DNA of 64,000 nt, taken from contig NZ_CP012670.1 of the NCBI RefSeq assembly GCF_004135735.1, forward strand, positions 3,617,501 through 3,681,500. Direction: 5' to 3'. This document shows, in pieces, positions 43,069 to 51,537 of the stretch. The stretch is from Sorangium cellulosum. GTDB taxonomy: Bacteria > Myxococcota_A > Polyangia > Polyangiales > Polyangiaceae. Numbering within the stretch: the stretch's first letter is position 1; each line of letters opens with the position of its first letter. The notes under the pieces are model-generated. The model searched no databases. It was given only the letters and a program-made list of their open reading frames with translations, and had not been told where the DNA came from. The position numbers were made by a program, and so were the translations under genes.

Positions 43069-43832
43069 GGCGACGCCGCGACCTTCTCCGCCGTGAGCGC
43101 GTCGACGTCGCAGCCCGGCGGGGCGGGCGGCGCCTCGGGGTGCGCGGCGAGCGCGGCCCGGAGCGGCTCGACCGCGATCGCCTCCGAGCAGAACAGCCCG
43201 AAGATCCGCTCGGTGCCGAGCGTGTCGTCGAGCACCGTGCTCTGGGGGAGGAGGACCTCCCGACCGGGCTCGATCCGCGCGGCGACAGGGCCGCTCGGGT
43301 AATAGACGCTCGCCTGCGACGCCCCGTCGACGCTCAGGATCACGAGGTATCGCGCCTCGGCGCTGGAGTACGTGAACTGGATCGCGTCGCCGGGCTGGAG
43401 CCGCTCGCCCGCCCCGCCGGGCAGGACGCTCCCGCCGCGCTTGACGTAGAAGCCGATGCGCTCCGCCCCCTTGACGCGCTCTCCGGAGATCTCCGCCTCT
43501 CGTCCCCCCGGCGCTGCGTGGAAGCGGAAGAAGAAGAGCGCCGCCGCCGCGGCGGCGAGCGCGCCCGCCGCCGCGGGCGCCAGCCACCGGCGCGGCGGGC
43601 GGCGCTCCGTCACGGCGCGGCCCGCCGGGGCGCCTCGATCGAGCCGCAGGGGCGGCGCCGACGCCGCGAACGAGGCGCGCGCCGCCTCGATCTCCGAGAG
43701 CCGCGCCGAGCAGCGCGAGCAGCCAGCGACGTGCGCGCTCGCCTCCTGCGCCGCGGCCGCGTCGAGCTGGCCCGCCGTGAGCTCGTCGAGCCTCAGCTCC
43801 GAGAGGCACCCTCCGGGTCGCGCTGGCGTCAT
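43065..43832 (-). CDS. Membrane anti-sigma-like protein with DUF4384 domain
   Basis: 255 residues from ATG 43832, overlapping the sigma factor stop (ATGA). Residues 30-60 hold a zinc-finger-like H-V-A-G-C-S-R-C motif as in zf-HC2 anti-sigma factors, then a single membrane helix (WLAPAAAGALAAAAAALFFF), then a periplasmic DUF4384 domain (GGSVLPGGAGERLQPGDAIQFTYSSAEARYLVILSVDG ... VYYPSG). The layout suggests an anti-sigma factor that senses envelope conditions and releases the ECF sigma factor encoded upstream. It also overlaps the downstream caspase gene, so the three proteins are made in coordination. Confidence 0.82.
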   Translation of the reverse strand: MTPARPGGCLSELRLDELTAGQLDAAAAQEASAHVAGCSRCSARLSEIEAARASFAASAPPLRLDRGAPAGRAVTERRPPRRWLAPAAAGALAAAAAALFFFRFHAAPGGREAEISGERVKGAERIGFYVKRGGSVLPGGAGERLQPGDAIQFTYSSAEARYLVILSVDGASQASVYYPSGPVAARIEPGREVLLPQSTVLDDTLGTERIFGLFCSEAIAVEPLRAALAAHPEAPPAPPGCDVDALTAEKVAASP

Positions 43833-44338
43833 GGACTGGAACTCCCTTCTCTCATCCGGTCGGAGATCGTGGCCTTGAGCCGCTCCAGCAAATTGCCGAC
43901 GTGTCGACGAGAACAACCCATCACGCGCGCGATCTCCTCGTGGGTCATCTCATCGGAGTAGTAGTGGACGGCGACCTGCGCGAGGTCGATCGGGAGCTGC
44001 GCGAGGAGCTCCCGCGTGAGGAGGGCGTGCTCGGCGGACGGCGATACGCTCTCTCGCTGCATGGGTGCGACGTGGGTGTCGAGGAGCCGCAGCCGGTTCT
44101 TGCTGTCGCGGATGCGGTTCAGACAGGCGTGCGTGGTGGCGCCGTAGAGCCAGCCCACCATCGCGCCCTTGCCGTCGAGCTGCCCGGGCTCGCCGAGCAG
44201 GGACGCGAAGACATCCTGGAGGATCTCCCGCGCCTCCTGCTCGTTCCCGAGGAGCCGCCGCGCCCGGCGCAGCACGAGGTGCCCGTGCTGCCGGTAGGCC
44301 GCCTCGATCAGCGACATCAGCGCCACACGATCACCCAC
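43829..44338 (-). CDS. ECF-type RNA polymerase sigma factor
   Basis: 169 residues. Region 2: YRQHGHLVLRRARRLLGNEQEAREILQDVFASLL ... GWLYGATTHACLNRIRDSKNR; region 4: ELLAQLPIDLAQVAVHYYSDEMTHEEIARVMGCSRRHVGNLLERLKATI. Regions 1 and 3 are absent, as in ECF sigma factors. GTG 44338 was used as start; ATG 44317 is as likely, since neither has a strong ribosome site. It heads a run of overlapping genes encoding its probable anti-sigma factor and a caspase-like protease, and follows a lipoprotein gene by 19 bases. Its own target promoter was not identified. Confidence 0.9.
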   Translation of the reverse strand: MGDRVALMSLIEAAYRQHGHLVLRRARRLLGNEQEAREILQDVFASLLGEPGQLDGKGAMVGWLYGATTHACLNRIRDSKNRLRLLDTHVAPMQRESVSPSAEHALLTRELLAQLPIDLAQVAVHYYSDEMTHEEIARVMGCSRRHVGNLLERLKATISDRMREGSSSP

Positions 44339-44357
44339 GTCCGGACGTCTACCACGA

Positions 44358-45062
44358 TCAGTGCCAGTCCGGGTACGTCAAATCCTCGGGAGGCGCCATC
44401 CGGACGGTGAGCGTCGCGTCCGCCCCGTCCGCGGAAGGACGGATCTTCAGCTTCACGTCATACCCGTAGCAGGCGTTGTGCTCTGCCTCCGTCGTCGCCG
44501 CGGCATTGCAGGCGTCGAAGGCCGCTTGCAGCTCCGCGTCCACCTCGCCTTCGCGCTGGAGCACATCCATGACGTGGAATCCGGGGGAGAGCCGCCCGCC
44601 GAAGAAATTCGACCAGAAGCCGCCTTCGACCATCTCGCTCTCGACGTACACGAGCACATGGTCCTCATCGACGCCGAGCGAGGCGCCCTCCTCGGCGGAG
44701 GCCTCGTCGAGCGCCGCCACGATGGTGGCGATGCCGACCCTGGTGCCCTCGACGCCGTGCTCGCTGAAATCGTTGAGCGCGATCACCGGCGGGGGCGCGT
44801 GGATCGACAGCGTGAAGCTCGCGGGGAAGCTCCCTGTCGCCGACGCCCGGACGGGGAAGTTCTCGACGTCGCTGGGGCCCTCTTCGGTGTTCCAGACCAG
44901 CACGGCCTCGACCTGCCCCGGCGGCGCGACGCCGAGCTCATTGACGATCGTGCCCTCGATCGTCAGGAGGGCCTCGCCGGGATAGTCGGAGCCCACCTGG
45001 GGGTCGCCGCACGCGGCGAGCAAGAGCGGGAGCGCACAAGAGATCTTCGAACGAAGCTGCAT
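44358..45062 (-). CDS. Lipoprotein, function unknown, upstream of the ECF/caspase unit
   Basis: 234 residues; ATG 45062 has AAGGAG upstream. Signal peptide with lipobox LAAC (Cys18). The mature protein begins with a beta-sandwich-like part (ALLTIEGTIVNELGVAPPGQVEAVLVWNTEEGP ... FPASFTLSIHAPPP) similar in style to small surface lipoproteins of this group, then an acidic helical part and a Cys pair (FDACNAAATTEAEHNACYGYD). No enzyme motif. The 19-base gap to the sigma factor suggests it is the first gene of the same operon and possibly a signal input at the surface. Confidence 0.72.
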   Translation of the reverse strand: MQLRSKISCALPLLLAACGDPQVGSDYPGEALLTIEGTIVNELGVAPPGQVEAVLVWNTEEGPSDVENFPVRASATGSFPASFTLSIHAPPPVIALNDFSEHGVEGTRVGIATIVAALDEASAEEGASLGVDEDHVLVYVESEMVEGGFWSNFFGGRLSPGFHVMDVLQREGEVDAELQAAFDACNAAATTEAEHNACYGYDVKLKIRPSADGADATLTVRMAPPEDLTYPDWH

Positions 45063-45897
45063 GACAGTTCTCCTTGAGAAAAGAACGACGAGCCATGGTG
45101 AACGAAAAGACCAGCCCTCCGCGAGAGGACGCCTCGCGCAGCGCTGCCGTCGCCGCCGTGGTGCGGTCGCGCCGGCGCCGGAGCTCTCCTGGACACGCCG
45201 CGGGCCGCCGGCCGTTCGGCGCAGCGAGGCGCCACGGGAGAGGCCCCGCCTTCGCTGGCCCCTTCGATCTAGAGAGACCGCAGGGGTCCTGGTTTGGGCA
45301 CGGGTCGATGTCGATGGTTCATCTTCCAGTGGGTCTGTACACTTGCCCCTCGCGCGCTGCAGGGTCGGCGCGTGAGCGAAAGAAGCCCGATCGCTCCGCG
45401 AGGGCTCGCGTTCGGGCGGATCCCCGCCCTCGGGGCGAGCTTTCTTGGGTGCACTGTGCCGGCGACTGGCGAAAGGACTTCGCCCACGACGTCGCGAGAA
45501 CTGCGGCCCTCGGGATCCGCGAGTCCTTCATCTACGATCTCCCGCGCGGGCACATCCAAGGCCAGCGCCAGCAGCGTGGGCGCCGTGCAGGTTCCCTCGC
45601 AGCGGGGATCGTCTCGACCGAGGCGGCCCCCGCGTCTGCGCAAGTGCGCTCGGAGGCGACGAGAGCGCGCCTCGCCTGTCCCGCGCGCGTCCGCCGAGGA
45701 AGCCGCGCTCGCGCCGGCGGAACGTCCGCGGTGATCGCCTCGCTCGACATCCTCGCTCCGCTGGCGGCTCGGGCGAGTGGGTCCCGGGGTGACGCGGCCG
45801 CGAGCACGCCGATTGCCGTGGGAGGGCGAACGCCGCCGCGCGCGGCCGGCGCGCCGCGCACCGCCGCGCGAGCTGCCCCCACGGGGCGAGGAACACG
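45063..45897 (+). other. Gene debris, including an internal Uma2-like fragment at 45434-45574
   Basis: No intact gene in 835 bases. The plus frame at 45434-45574 reads GELSWVHCAGDWRKDFAHDV then ARTAALGIRESFIYDLPRG, matching the central GDxxKD ... YAxLGIxEYxIxD pattern of Uma2 (DUF820) endonuclease-fold proteins, with no start or end. Bases 45771-45838 repeat 26760-26828 (about 93%). The rest is GC-rich with Arg-rich shadows. The promoter of the Wzc-like gene should lie in the last part but was not resolved. Confidence 0.45.
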
Positions 45898-48636
45898 ATG
45901 TCCAGCCTGAGCACGGAGAGCACACCCCGCGAGCGCCTTTCGCGCGCGATCAGCGTCCTCGGCCGGATCCGGATGTACTGGCGCGGGACGGCCGCGATGA
46001 TCGTGGTCGGGCTGTCGATCGCCCTCGCCGCGGCGCTCACCACCAAGCGCGCGTGGCGGAGCGAGTCCAGCATCGTCTACCGCGAGACGATCCAGACCAG
46101 CCGGGACCCCCAGAGCAGCTCCGCGCGCGCCGCGCGCCTCGGCGCGAAGCTCAAGGACACGCTGCACGCGCGCGGGACGCTCGCCGGCGTCATCGAGGCG
46201 TTCGGGCTCTATCCGGAGAAGACCGCGCGCTCGATGGTCGAGGCCGTCGAGGAGATGAAGGATCACGTGAGCTTTCGCGCGCAAAGCAGCGATACGTACG
46301 TCATCTCCTTTACCCACGACGATCCGCACGTGGCGCAGCAGGTCGCCGCGCGTCTCACGGAGATCCTCATCGAGGAGTACCGCCGCGACAGCCTGGGGAC
46401 GGCGACGATGACCCGGGACTTCCTGCGGCGGGAGCTCGCCGAGGCGAGCGCCAGGGTCGACGCGGCGAGCCGCGCGCTGGCGACATTCCTCGCGAAGAAC
46501 CCGCAGTTCCAGTGGGGGCTCAACGACTCGCCGTACGCGCCCGCACCGCAGCCGCTGGGCCCGCCCGGCACCCCGGCGCCGGCGACGGGGCGGGTTGCGC
46601 CGGCGCGGCCGGCGCGTCCGGTCGATCCGCAGCTCGCGTCGCTGGAGCGGCAGCTCGCCCGGGTCGAGGCGCTGCTCGCGTCCGGGCGCCTGCCGGCCTC
46701 GGCGCCGGGGCAGCCGCTGCCGCAAAGCGCGGTCGACGCGCAGCGGGCGCGCGACGCGGCCGTCGGGGCGGTGAGGGCGGCCGAGGCGGCGCTCGCGGAG
46801 AAGCTCGCGACCGTGACGCCGATCCACCCGGATGCCGTCGCCGCGAAGCGCCGCGTCGAGGCGGCGAAGAGCCAGCTCGCCGCCGCCGAGGCCGCGCTCC
46901 GGCTCGTGCGCGCCGGGATCACCCAGGTGCCGCGGGACGGGGAGGCGGCCGCGCTCACGCCGGAGCGGCGCGCGTCGCTGGAGGCGGAGCGGAGCGCGCT
47001 GCTCCGGCGGATCGCGGGCCTGCGCGGGCGGACCGGCGGCGCGCGCAGGGCGGCGGCGGGCGGCGAGGCCCGGCGCCCGCGCGCGCCGGCGGAGAGCGCG
47101 GCGCCCGCGGGGAGCGCGCCGCAGGCGCCGGGGGAGGGCGGCGAGGAGCGCGTCATCGAGCTCGAGACGGAGTGGCACCGGCTCCGCCTCGATCTCGAGC
47201 GGGCGCGCGAGTACCTGAAGGCCGTGCAGGCCAACGAGCGGGCCGCGGACCTGTCGGCGGACGCCGCGGTGAACAAGAGCGAGATGGAGCTCGACGTCCT
47301 GGATCGCGCCTACCTGCCGAGCCGGCCCGACCGGGGGCGGGGGCGCGTCTTCTTCGCGGGGGCGGCGGTGACGTTCTTCTTTGCGCTCGGCGTCGCGGGG
47401 GCGCGGGTGCTGCTCAACGACACGCTCTATGACGGCGGCGACATCCATGCGCTCGGCGGCCCCGCGCTGCTGGCTGCGATGCCGGAGCTCCCGGCGCAGC
47501 CGCCGCTCCGCGAGCGCACCATCGTGCCGGCCTACGGCGTCGGGCCGCCCGGGGCGGCCCCGGCGACCGGGGTTGGACCGACCGGGGTTGAGGCTGGACC
47601 GACCGGGGTTGAGGCTGGACCGACCGGGGTTGAGGCTGGACCGACCGGGGTTGAGGCTGGACCGACCGGGGTTGAGGCTGAACCGACCGGGGTTGGACCG
47701 ACCGGGGTTGAGGCTGGACCGACCGGGGTTGAGGCTGGACCGACCGGGGTTGAGGCTGGACCGACCGGGGTTGAGGTCGGGCCGCCCCCGGACGGCCTCG
47801 ATGCCGACGGCTTCGACGTCCTCCCCGAGCCGCCCTGGAGCGCCGCCGTGGCGTCGCTCGCCTGCGTCGGCGTGCGCTCCGTCGTGGACGCCGGTCGCCC
47901 CGCGTATGACGAGCCCGAGGTGGAGCTCCTCGGCGCCGACATCGACCCCGACGGATTCGGCGTCTTCGAGCTGCTCCGGGGCGCGCCCGCGCCCGCGCTC
48001 GCCGCGCTCCGCGTCCTCCGGCACCGGCTCGACCAGCGGCGCGGGGGCGACTCGCTCGCGGTCGCGGTGGTGAGCCCCGGCCCGGCCGAGGGCAAGACCA
48101 CGCTCGCGGTCCGCCTCGCGATGACCCTCGCCGAGGCCGAGCGCGCCCGCGTCCTGCTCGTCGAGGGCAACCTCTTGCGCCCCCGCGTCGCCGCCACCCT
48201 GGGCCTCCGGCTGCCCGCGCACGCGAGCTTCTCCGAGCAGCTCCGGCGCCGAATGGCGGGCGAGGCCCGCCCGCTCGGCGTCGTCGCCGTCGGCGCGTCC
48301 CTGTCGGTGCTCGCGGAGCCGTCGCTCGAGGCGACCTACCCCGCGGCGCTCCACTCGATCCACTTCGAGGCCGCGCTGCGCGCGCTCCGCCGCTACTACG
48401 ATTACGTGGTGATCGACGGCCCGCCCGTCCTCGGCTCGGGCGACGCCAACGTCATCGAGGACGCCTCCGACGGCATCCTCCTGGTCGCGCGCGCCTCGCT
48501 GACCCGCGCGTCCTCGCTCACGCTGGCCACCGAGCAGCTCGGCGAGCGCAGGATCCTCGGCGTGGTCCTGAACGACGTCACGCCGAGGCCGGTCGCGAGG
48601 AAGCGGATCCCGGCGGAGGAGGCGCGCGCCGCGTGA
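45898..48636 (+). CDS. Wzc-type polysaccharide co-polymerase / BY-kinase-like fusion
   Basis: 912 residues; ATG 45898 has GCGAGGA upstream. Order: cytoplasmic N-terminus, helix 1 (GTAAMIVVGLSIALAAAL), Wzz periplasmic domain with coiled-coil segments up to about 470, helix 2 (VFFAGAAVTFFFALGVAG), a linker containing ten GPTGVEA-type repeats (560-627), and a C-terminal P-loop ATPase: Walker A PGPAEGKTT (about 728-736), Walker A' RVLLVEGNLLRPR (Asp replaced by Glu), Walker B DYVVIDGPP. It would control chain length and export of exopolysaccharide. There is no C-terminal tyrosine cluster, so classical BY-kinase autophosphorylation is unlikely. Confidence 0.87.
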   Translation: MSSLSTESTPRERLSRAISVLGRIRMYWRGTAAMIVVGLSIALAAALTTKRAWRSESSIVYRETIQTSRDPQSSSARAARLGAKLKDTLHARGTLAGVIEAFGLYPEKTARSMVEAVEEMKDHVSFRAQSSDTYVISFTHDDPHVAQQVAARLTEILIEEYRRDSLGTATMTRDFLRRELAEASARVDAASRALATFLAKNPQFQWGLNDSPYAPAPQPLGPPGTPAPATGRVAPARPARPVDPQLASLERQLARVEALLASGRLPASAPGQPLPQSAVDAQRARDAAVGAVRAAEAALAEKLATVTPIHPDAVAAKRRVEAAKSQLAAAEAALRLVRAGITQVPRDGEAAALTPERRASLEAERSALLRRIAGLRGRTGGARRAAAGGEARRPRAPAESAAPAGSAPQAPGEGGEERVIELETEWHRLRLDLERAREYLKAVQANERAADLSADAAVNKSEMELDVLDRAYLPSRPDRGRGRVFFAGAAVTFFFALGVAGARVLLNDTLYDGGDIHALGGPALLAAMPELPAQPPLRERTIVPAYGVGPPGAAPATGVGPTGVEAGPTGVEAGPTGVEAGPTGVEAGPTGVEAEPTGVGPTGVEAGPTGVEAGPTGVEAGPTGVEVGPPPDGLDADGFDVLPEPPWSAAVASLACVGVRSVVDAGRPAYDEPEVELLGADIDPDGFGVFELLRGAPAPALAALRVLRHRLDQRRGGDSLAVAVVSPGPAEGKTTLAVRLAMTLAEAERARVLLVEGNLLRPRVAATLGLRLPAHASFSEQLRRRMAGEARPLGVVAVGASLSVLAEPSLEATYPAALHSIHFEAALRALRRYYDYVVIDGPPVLGSGDANVIEDASDGILLVARASLTRASSLTLATEQLGERRILGVVLNDVTPRPVARKRIPAEEARAA
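47575..47778 (+). repeat. 21-bp coding minisatellite, about ten units
   Basis: Units of GGACCGACCGGGGTTGAGGC-T encode GPTGVEA. Five units run from 47575, a shortened 15-base unit (EPTGV) is at 47680-47694, three more follow and a last unit ends in V instead of A. The array sits in the linker between membrane helix 2 and the ATPase domain of the Wzc-like protein. Confidence 0.93.
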
Positions 48637-48750
48637 AGGCCCGCGGCGCTCGGCGTCAGCGGCCCCGGTCGCGAGCCTCGCGCGACGCCCGACGCGCGCG
48701 GAGCGCGAGGCAGCGGCGTGCCGGTACGGGCGCAGGGGATGGGCCGGCGA

Positions 48751-49335
48751 TCACAGCTCCTGCGCCCAGAGGAGGACGTTCCCGCGCGCATCCTCGCCGC
48801 AGCCTGACCCGCCCGGCGGCTGCTCTTCAATCGGGTACCCCGTGATGCATTCGCAGCTCGCGATGCCTCCTTCACAGCGCGAGCCGGCCGGGAGTGGACG
48901 GCACTCGAACACGGCACCGCCGTCTAGCAAGGACAGCTTGTCACAGACCTCGATATGCTCCTTGCAGGACTTGTCGCCGCACGCGAAGGTCCCGTTGCTG
49001 CAGTGCGCTGCCTCCGTGACGTGGGTGCCCGCGAGGTGGGCGGCGCAGGAGCTCGGGTACACGTTGCCGTCGCAGCCGCAGTACCGGACCCCGTCCTCGC
49101 ACGAGGCCGAGACGCAGACGCCGGTCGCGCTCGCGGGCTGCTCGCAGAGCTCCTCCTCGTACTCGCACCAGGACCCTGCGGGACACGCGTCGCTCGGCGA
49201 GCACGTCACGGTTCCCCCCGAGCTGCTGCTCGGACCCGAGCTCGAGTGGCCAGGGTCGAAGGGATTGCCATCGACGTCGATCTCGCAACCGACGAGAAAC
49301 GGGATGATAAAGGATGCCATGAGCTGGTAACGCAT
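48751..49335 (-). CDS. Cys-rich lipoprotein with a Kazal-like segment
   Basis: 194 residues from ATG 49335 (ATG 49320 is possible). Lipobox FLVGC follows a short signal. After a Ser-rich linker there are some 20 cysteines, including CGCDGNVYPSSCAAHLAGTHV, which has the C-G-x-D-G-x-x-Y-x-x-x-C core of Kazal protease-inhibitor domains, preceded by a CPAGSWCEYEEELC segment. Proteins of this style are common surface lipoproteins in Polyangiales; inhibition of proteases is possible but not shown. It stands alone. Confidence 0.72.
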   Translation of the reverse strand: MRYQLMASFIIPFLVGCEIDVDGNPFDPGHSSSGPSSSSGGTVTCSPSDACPAGSWCEYEEELCEQPASATGVCVSASCEDGVRYCGCDGNVYPSSCAAHLAGTHVTEAAHCSNGTFACGDKSCKEHIEVCDKLSLLDGGAVFECRPLPAGSRCEGGIASCECITGYPIEEQPPGGSGCGEDARGNVLLWAQEL

Positions 49336-49592
49336 GCGGCAAGGCCAAGCAATGCGTGTGCCGGGGATGCCCTCGCGAGAGCTCTCGCGATTTCTCGACG
49401 AGCAGGCCGCTCGCACGATGGACATGGCGCGTGCGCCTCGCGTTGTGCCAGACCGAGGTGTGCCGGCCGGGTCGAGGTGTGCCGGCCGGGGCGAGATCCA
49501 CGAAGCCGGCCACGAGGCCGGGCTCAGACAGCCCCCGTCGCGTGAGGCTCGGCCGCGGTGCGTCCTCTGGCCCCGCGGCGTCCTCGCGCAGA

Positions 49593-50021
49593 TCAGAACG
49601 TGATCTCGATCGCGCTCGCTGACCTGCTCGCCGGGCCGTGATGGACGACCTCGATGTTGTTCCCGTCGGGATCGAGCACGAACGCAGCGTAGTAGCCGGG
49701 ATGATACGGGCGCTCGCCGGGGGCGCCGTTGTCCTTGCCGCCCGCCGCGATCGCGGCCGCGTGGAAGCGCTCGACCCCCGCGCGGTCGTTCGCCTGGAAG
49801 GCGAGGTGCGTCCGCCCGGTGAGCACGCCCGCCGAGGCCGGCGAGCCCACGCTCGATACGAAGAGCTCGTCGGCCCAGAAGTAATCGTCCGCCTCGCCGC
49901 CCATCGGGATCCCGATGACCTCGAAGACCGCCTGGTAGAACTTCTTGCTCGCGGCGAGGTCCGCCACGACGAGCTGAACATGATCGATGAGACGCCCGCG
50001 GTAGATCTTGTTCGTTTCCAT
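49593..50021 (-). CDS. VOC family protein (glyoxalase-like)
   Basis: 142 residues from ATG 50021. A single VOC module: LIDHVQLVVADLAASKKFYQAVFEVIGIP, then GRTHLAFQANDRAGVERFHAAAIAAGG and the last strand AAFVLDPDGNNIEVVHHG. His14, His71-region and Glu of NNIEVV are likely metal ligands. Monomers of this size dimerise to build the active site. Substrate unknown. It lies 72 bases after the aldehyde dehydrogenase gene on the same strand, so the two might be cotranscribed. Confidence 0.85.
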   Translation of the reverse strand: METNKIYRGRLIDHVQLVVADLAASKKFYQAVFEVIGIPMGGEADDYFWADELFVSSVGSPASAGVLTGRTHLAFQANDRAGVERFHAAAIAAGGKDNGAPGERPYHPGYYAAFVLDPDGNNIEVVHHGPASRSASAIEITF

Positions 50022-50093
50022 GCCCTCTGGTTAGCCCACGTCCCTCGCGTCGACCAGCGGGCTAGTTCGGGCTGGACCGGCGGAGCCGGGCGC

Positions 50094-51479
50094 TCAGCCG
50101 AGCTTGAAGTTGATCGACTTCGGCCGCGTCAGGTGGAGGAATCCGAGCGTCGAGAGCGTCGCGCCCTTGCCGGTGTTCTTCACGCCCGTCCACGGGAGCG
50201 CCGGATCCAGCGTGTCGCACTGGTTCATGTACACGGTGCCGACCTCGAGCTCGGCCGCGAGCCGCGCCGCGCGCTCCCGGTCGCGCGTCCAGACCGACGC
50301 CGTGAGCCCGAGATCGCTGTCGTTCATGAGCGCGAGCGCCTCCTCATCCGACGACACAGGCACGATCGGCAGCACCGGCCCGAACGACTCGATGCGCATC
50401 ACGTCGAGATCGGGCGCCACGTCGACGAGCAACGTCGGCTCGAAGAACCGCCCGCGGCCGTCCACCTGGACCGCGCGGCCGCCGCACAGGGCGCGCGCCC
50501 CGCGCGAGAGCGCCTGCTTCACCTGCGCCTCCAGGAACGCCGGCGCGTTCGGCTGCGCCATCGGCCCCATCGTGGTGCGCTCCTTGGTCGGATCGCCGAG
50601 GACATACTGCTTCATCAGCGCCAGCGCGGCGTCCACGAACTTCGGATACAGATCGCGATGAACATACGCGCGCTCGACCGCGCAGCAGCTCTGTCCCGCG
50701 TTGTAACAGGCGCCATCGACGATCCCGTCCACTGCTTTCTCGAGATCCGCGTCGGGCGCCACGTACGCGCCGTCCTTGCCGCCGAGCTCCAGGCCCGCAT
50801 CGACGCTGACGTTCTTCGCCGTGGCCGCATAGATCCTTTGTCCGCCGTAGACGGAACCGGTGAACGCGACGAAGCCCACGCGCGGATCCGAGGCGATGCG
50901 CTCGGACGTGGGGTGATCGCAGTGGAAGGCCTGGACGAGGCCGGGCGGCGCGCCGGCCTCGGCGAACGCCCGGGCGAAGTGCTCGCCGCAGAGCGGCGAG
51001 CGGGGGGAGTGCTTGAGCAGCACGACATTGCCCGAGAGCACCGCGGGGATGACCACGTTGACGGCGGTGAGGAGCGGATAGTTCCAGGCGGGGAGGTCGA
51101 AGACCACACCGTGGGGGACGCGCACGATCCGCCGCTCCTGGCCCGGGAGCGCCGGGAGGACCACGTCGGCGAGCGCGCCCTCCGCGATCGCGATCATGTG
51201 CCGTGCCCGCTTCGCCATGCCCGCGATCTCATTGCGAGATTGGCGCAGCGGCTTGCCCATCATGCGGGTGATGTCGGCGGCGATGTCGGCGGCGCTCGCC
51301 TCCATGCGCTCGACGGCGCGCAGGCACAGGGCGGCGCGCTCGGCGATCGACGTGCGCGCGGCGCCCCGCGCGGCGGCGGTCGCGGCGTCGAGGAGGCGGT
51401 CGACCTCGGCGGCGTCGGCCAGGGGCCGCCGGACGGCCTCGTCGAGGGTATAGGGGTTGTCGACTATCAGGTCGGGCAT
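50094..51479 (-). CDS. NAD(P)-dependent aldehyde dehydrogenase
   Basis: 461 residues from ATG 51479 (MPDLIVDNPYTLDEAV). ALDH superfamily motifs in order: FDLPAWNYPLLTAVNVVIPAVLSGNVVLLKHSP (cofactor site), VAFTGSVYGG, LELGGKDGAYVAPDADLE (general-base Glu), NAGQSCCAVERAYVH (catalytic Cys pair), and MRIESFGPVLPIVPV. It oxidises an aldehyde to the acid in the cytoplasm. The SVYGGQ segment replaces the common GSTxxG, seen in succinate-semialdehyde-like relatives. It is divergent from a PP2C phosphatase gene. Length is normal for compact ALDHs. Confidence 0.92.
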   Translation of the reverse strand: MPDLIVDNPYTLDEAVRRPLADAAEVDRLLDAATAAARGAARTSIAERAALCLRAVERMEASAADIAADITRMMGKPLRQSRNEIAGMAKRARHMIAIAEGALADVVLPALPGQERRIVRVPHGVVFDLPAWNYPLLTAVNVVIPAVLSGNVVLLKHSPRSPLCGEHFARAFAEAGAPPGLVQAFHCDHPTSERIASDPRVGFVAFTGSVYGGQRIYAATAKNVSVDAGLELGGKDGAYVAPDADLEKAVDGIVDGACYNAGQSCCAVERAYVHRDLYPKFVDAALALMKQYVLGDPTKERTTMGPMAQPNAPAFLEAQVKQALSRGARALCGGRAVQVDGRGRFFEPTLLVDVAPDLDVMRIESFGPVLPIVPVSSDEEALALMNDSDLGLTASVWTRDRERAARLAAELEVGTVYMNQCDTLDPALPWTGVKNTGKGATLSTLGFLHLTRPKSINFKLG

Positions 51480-51537
51480 GGCCGCGGAGATTAACCCAGT
51501 TCCCTGACGGGCCAAGCGTCGTCTAGACTCGGGGCGA

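Noticed and set aside
45532..48363. A 943-residue minus-strand frame opposite the Wzc-like gene
   Set aside because: It mirrors the Wzc-like coding sequence including its repeats (LNPGRSS from the 21-bp array) and has no independent motif.
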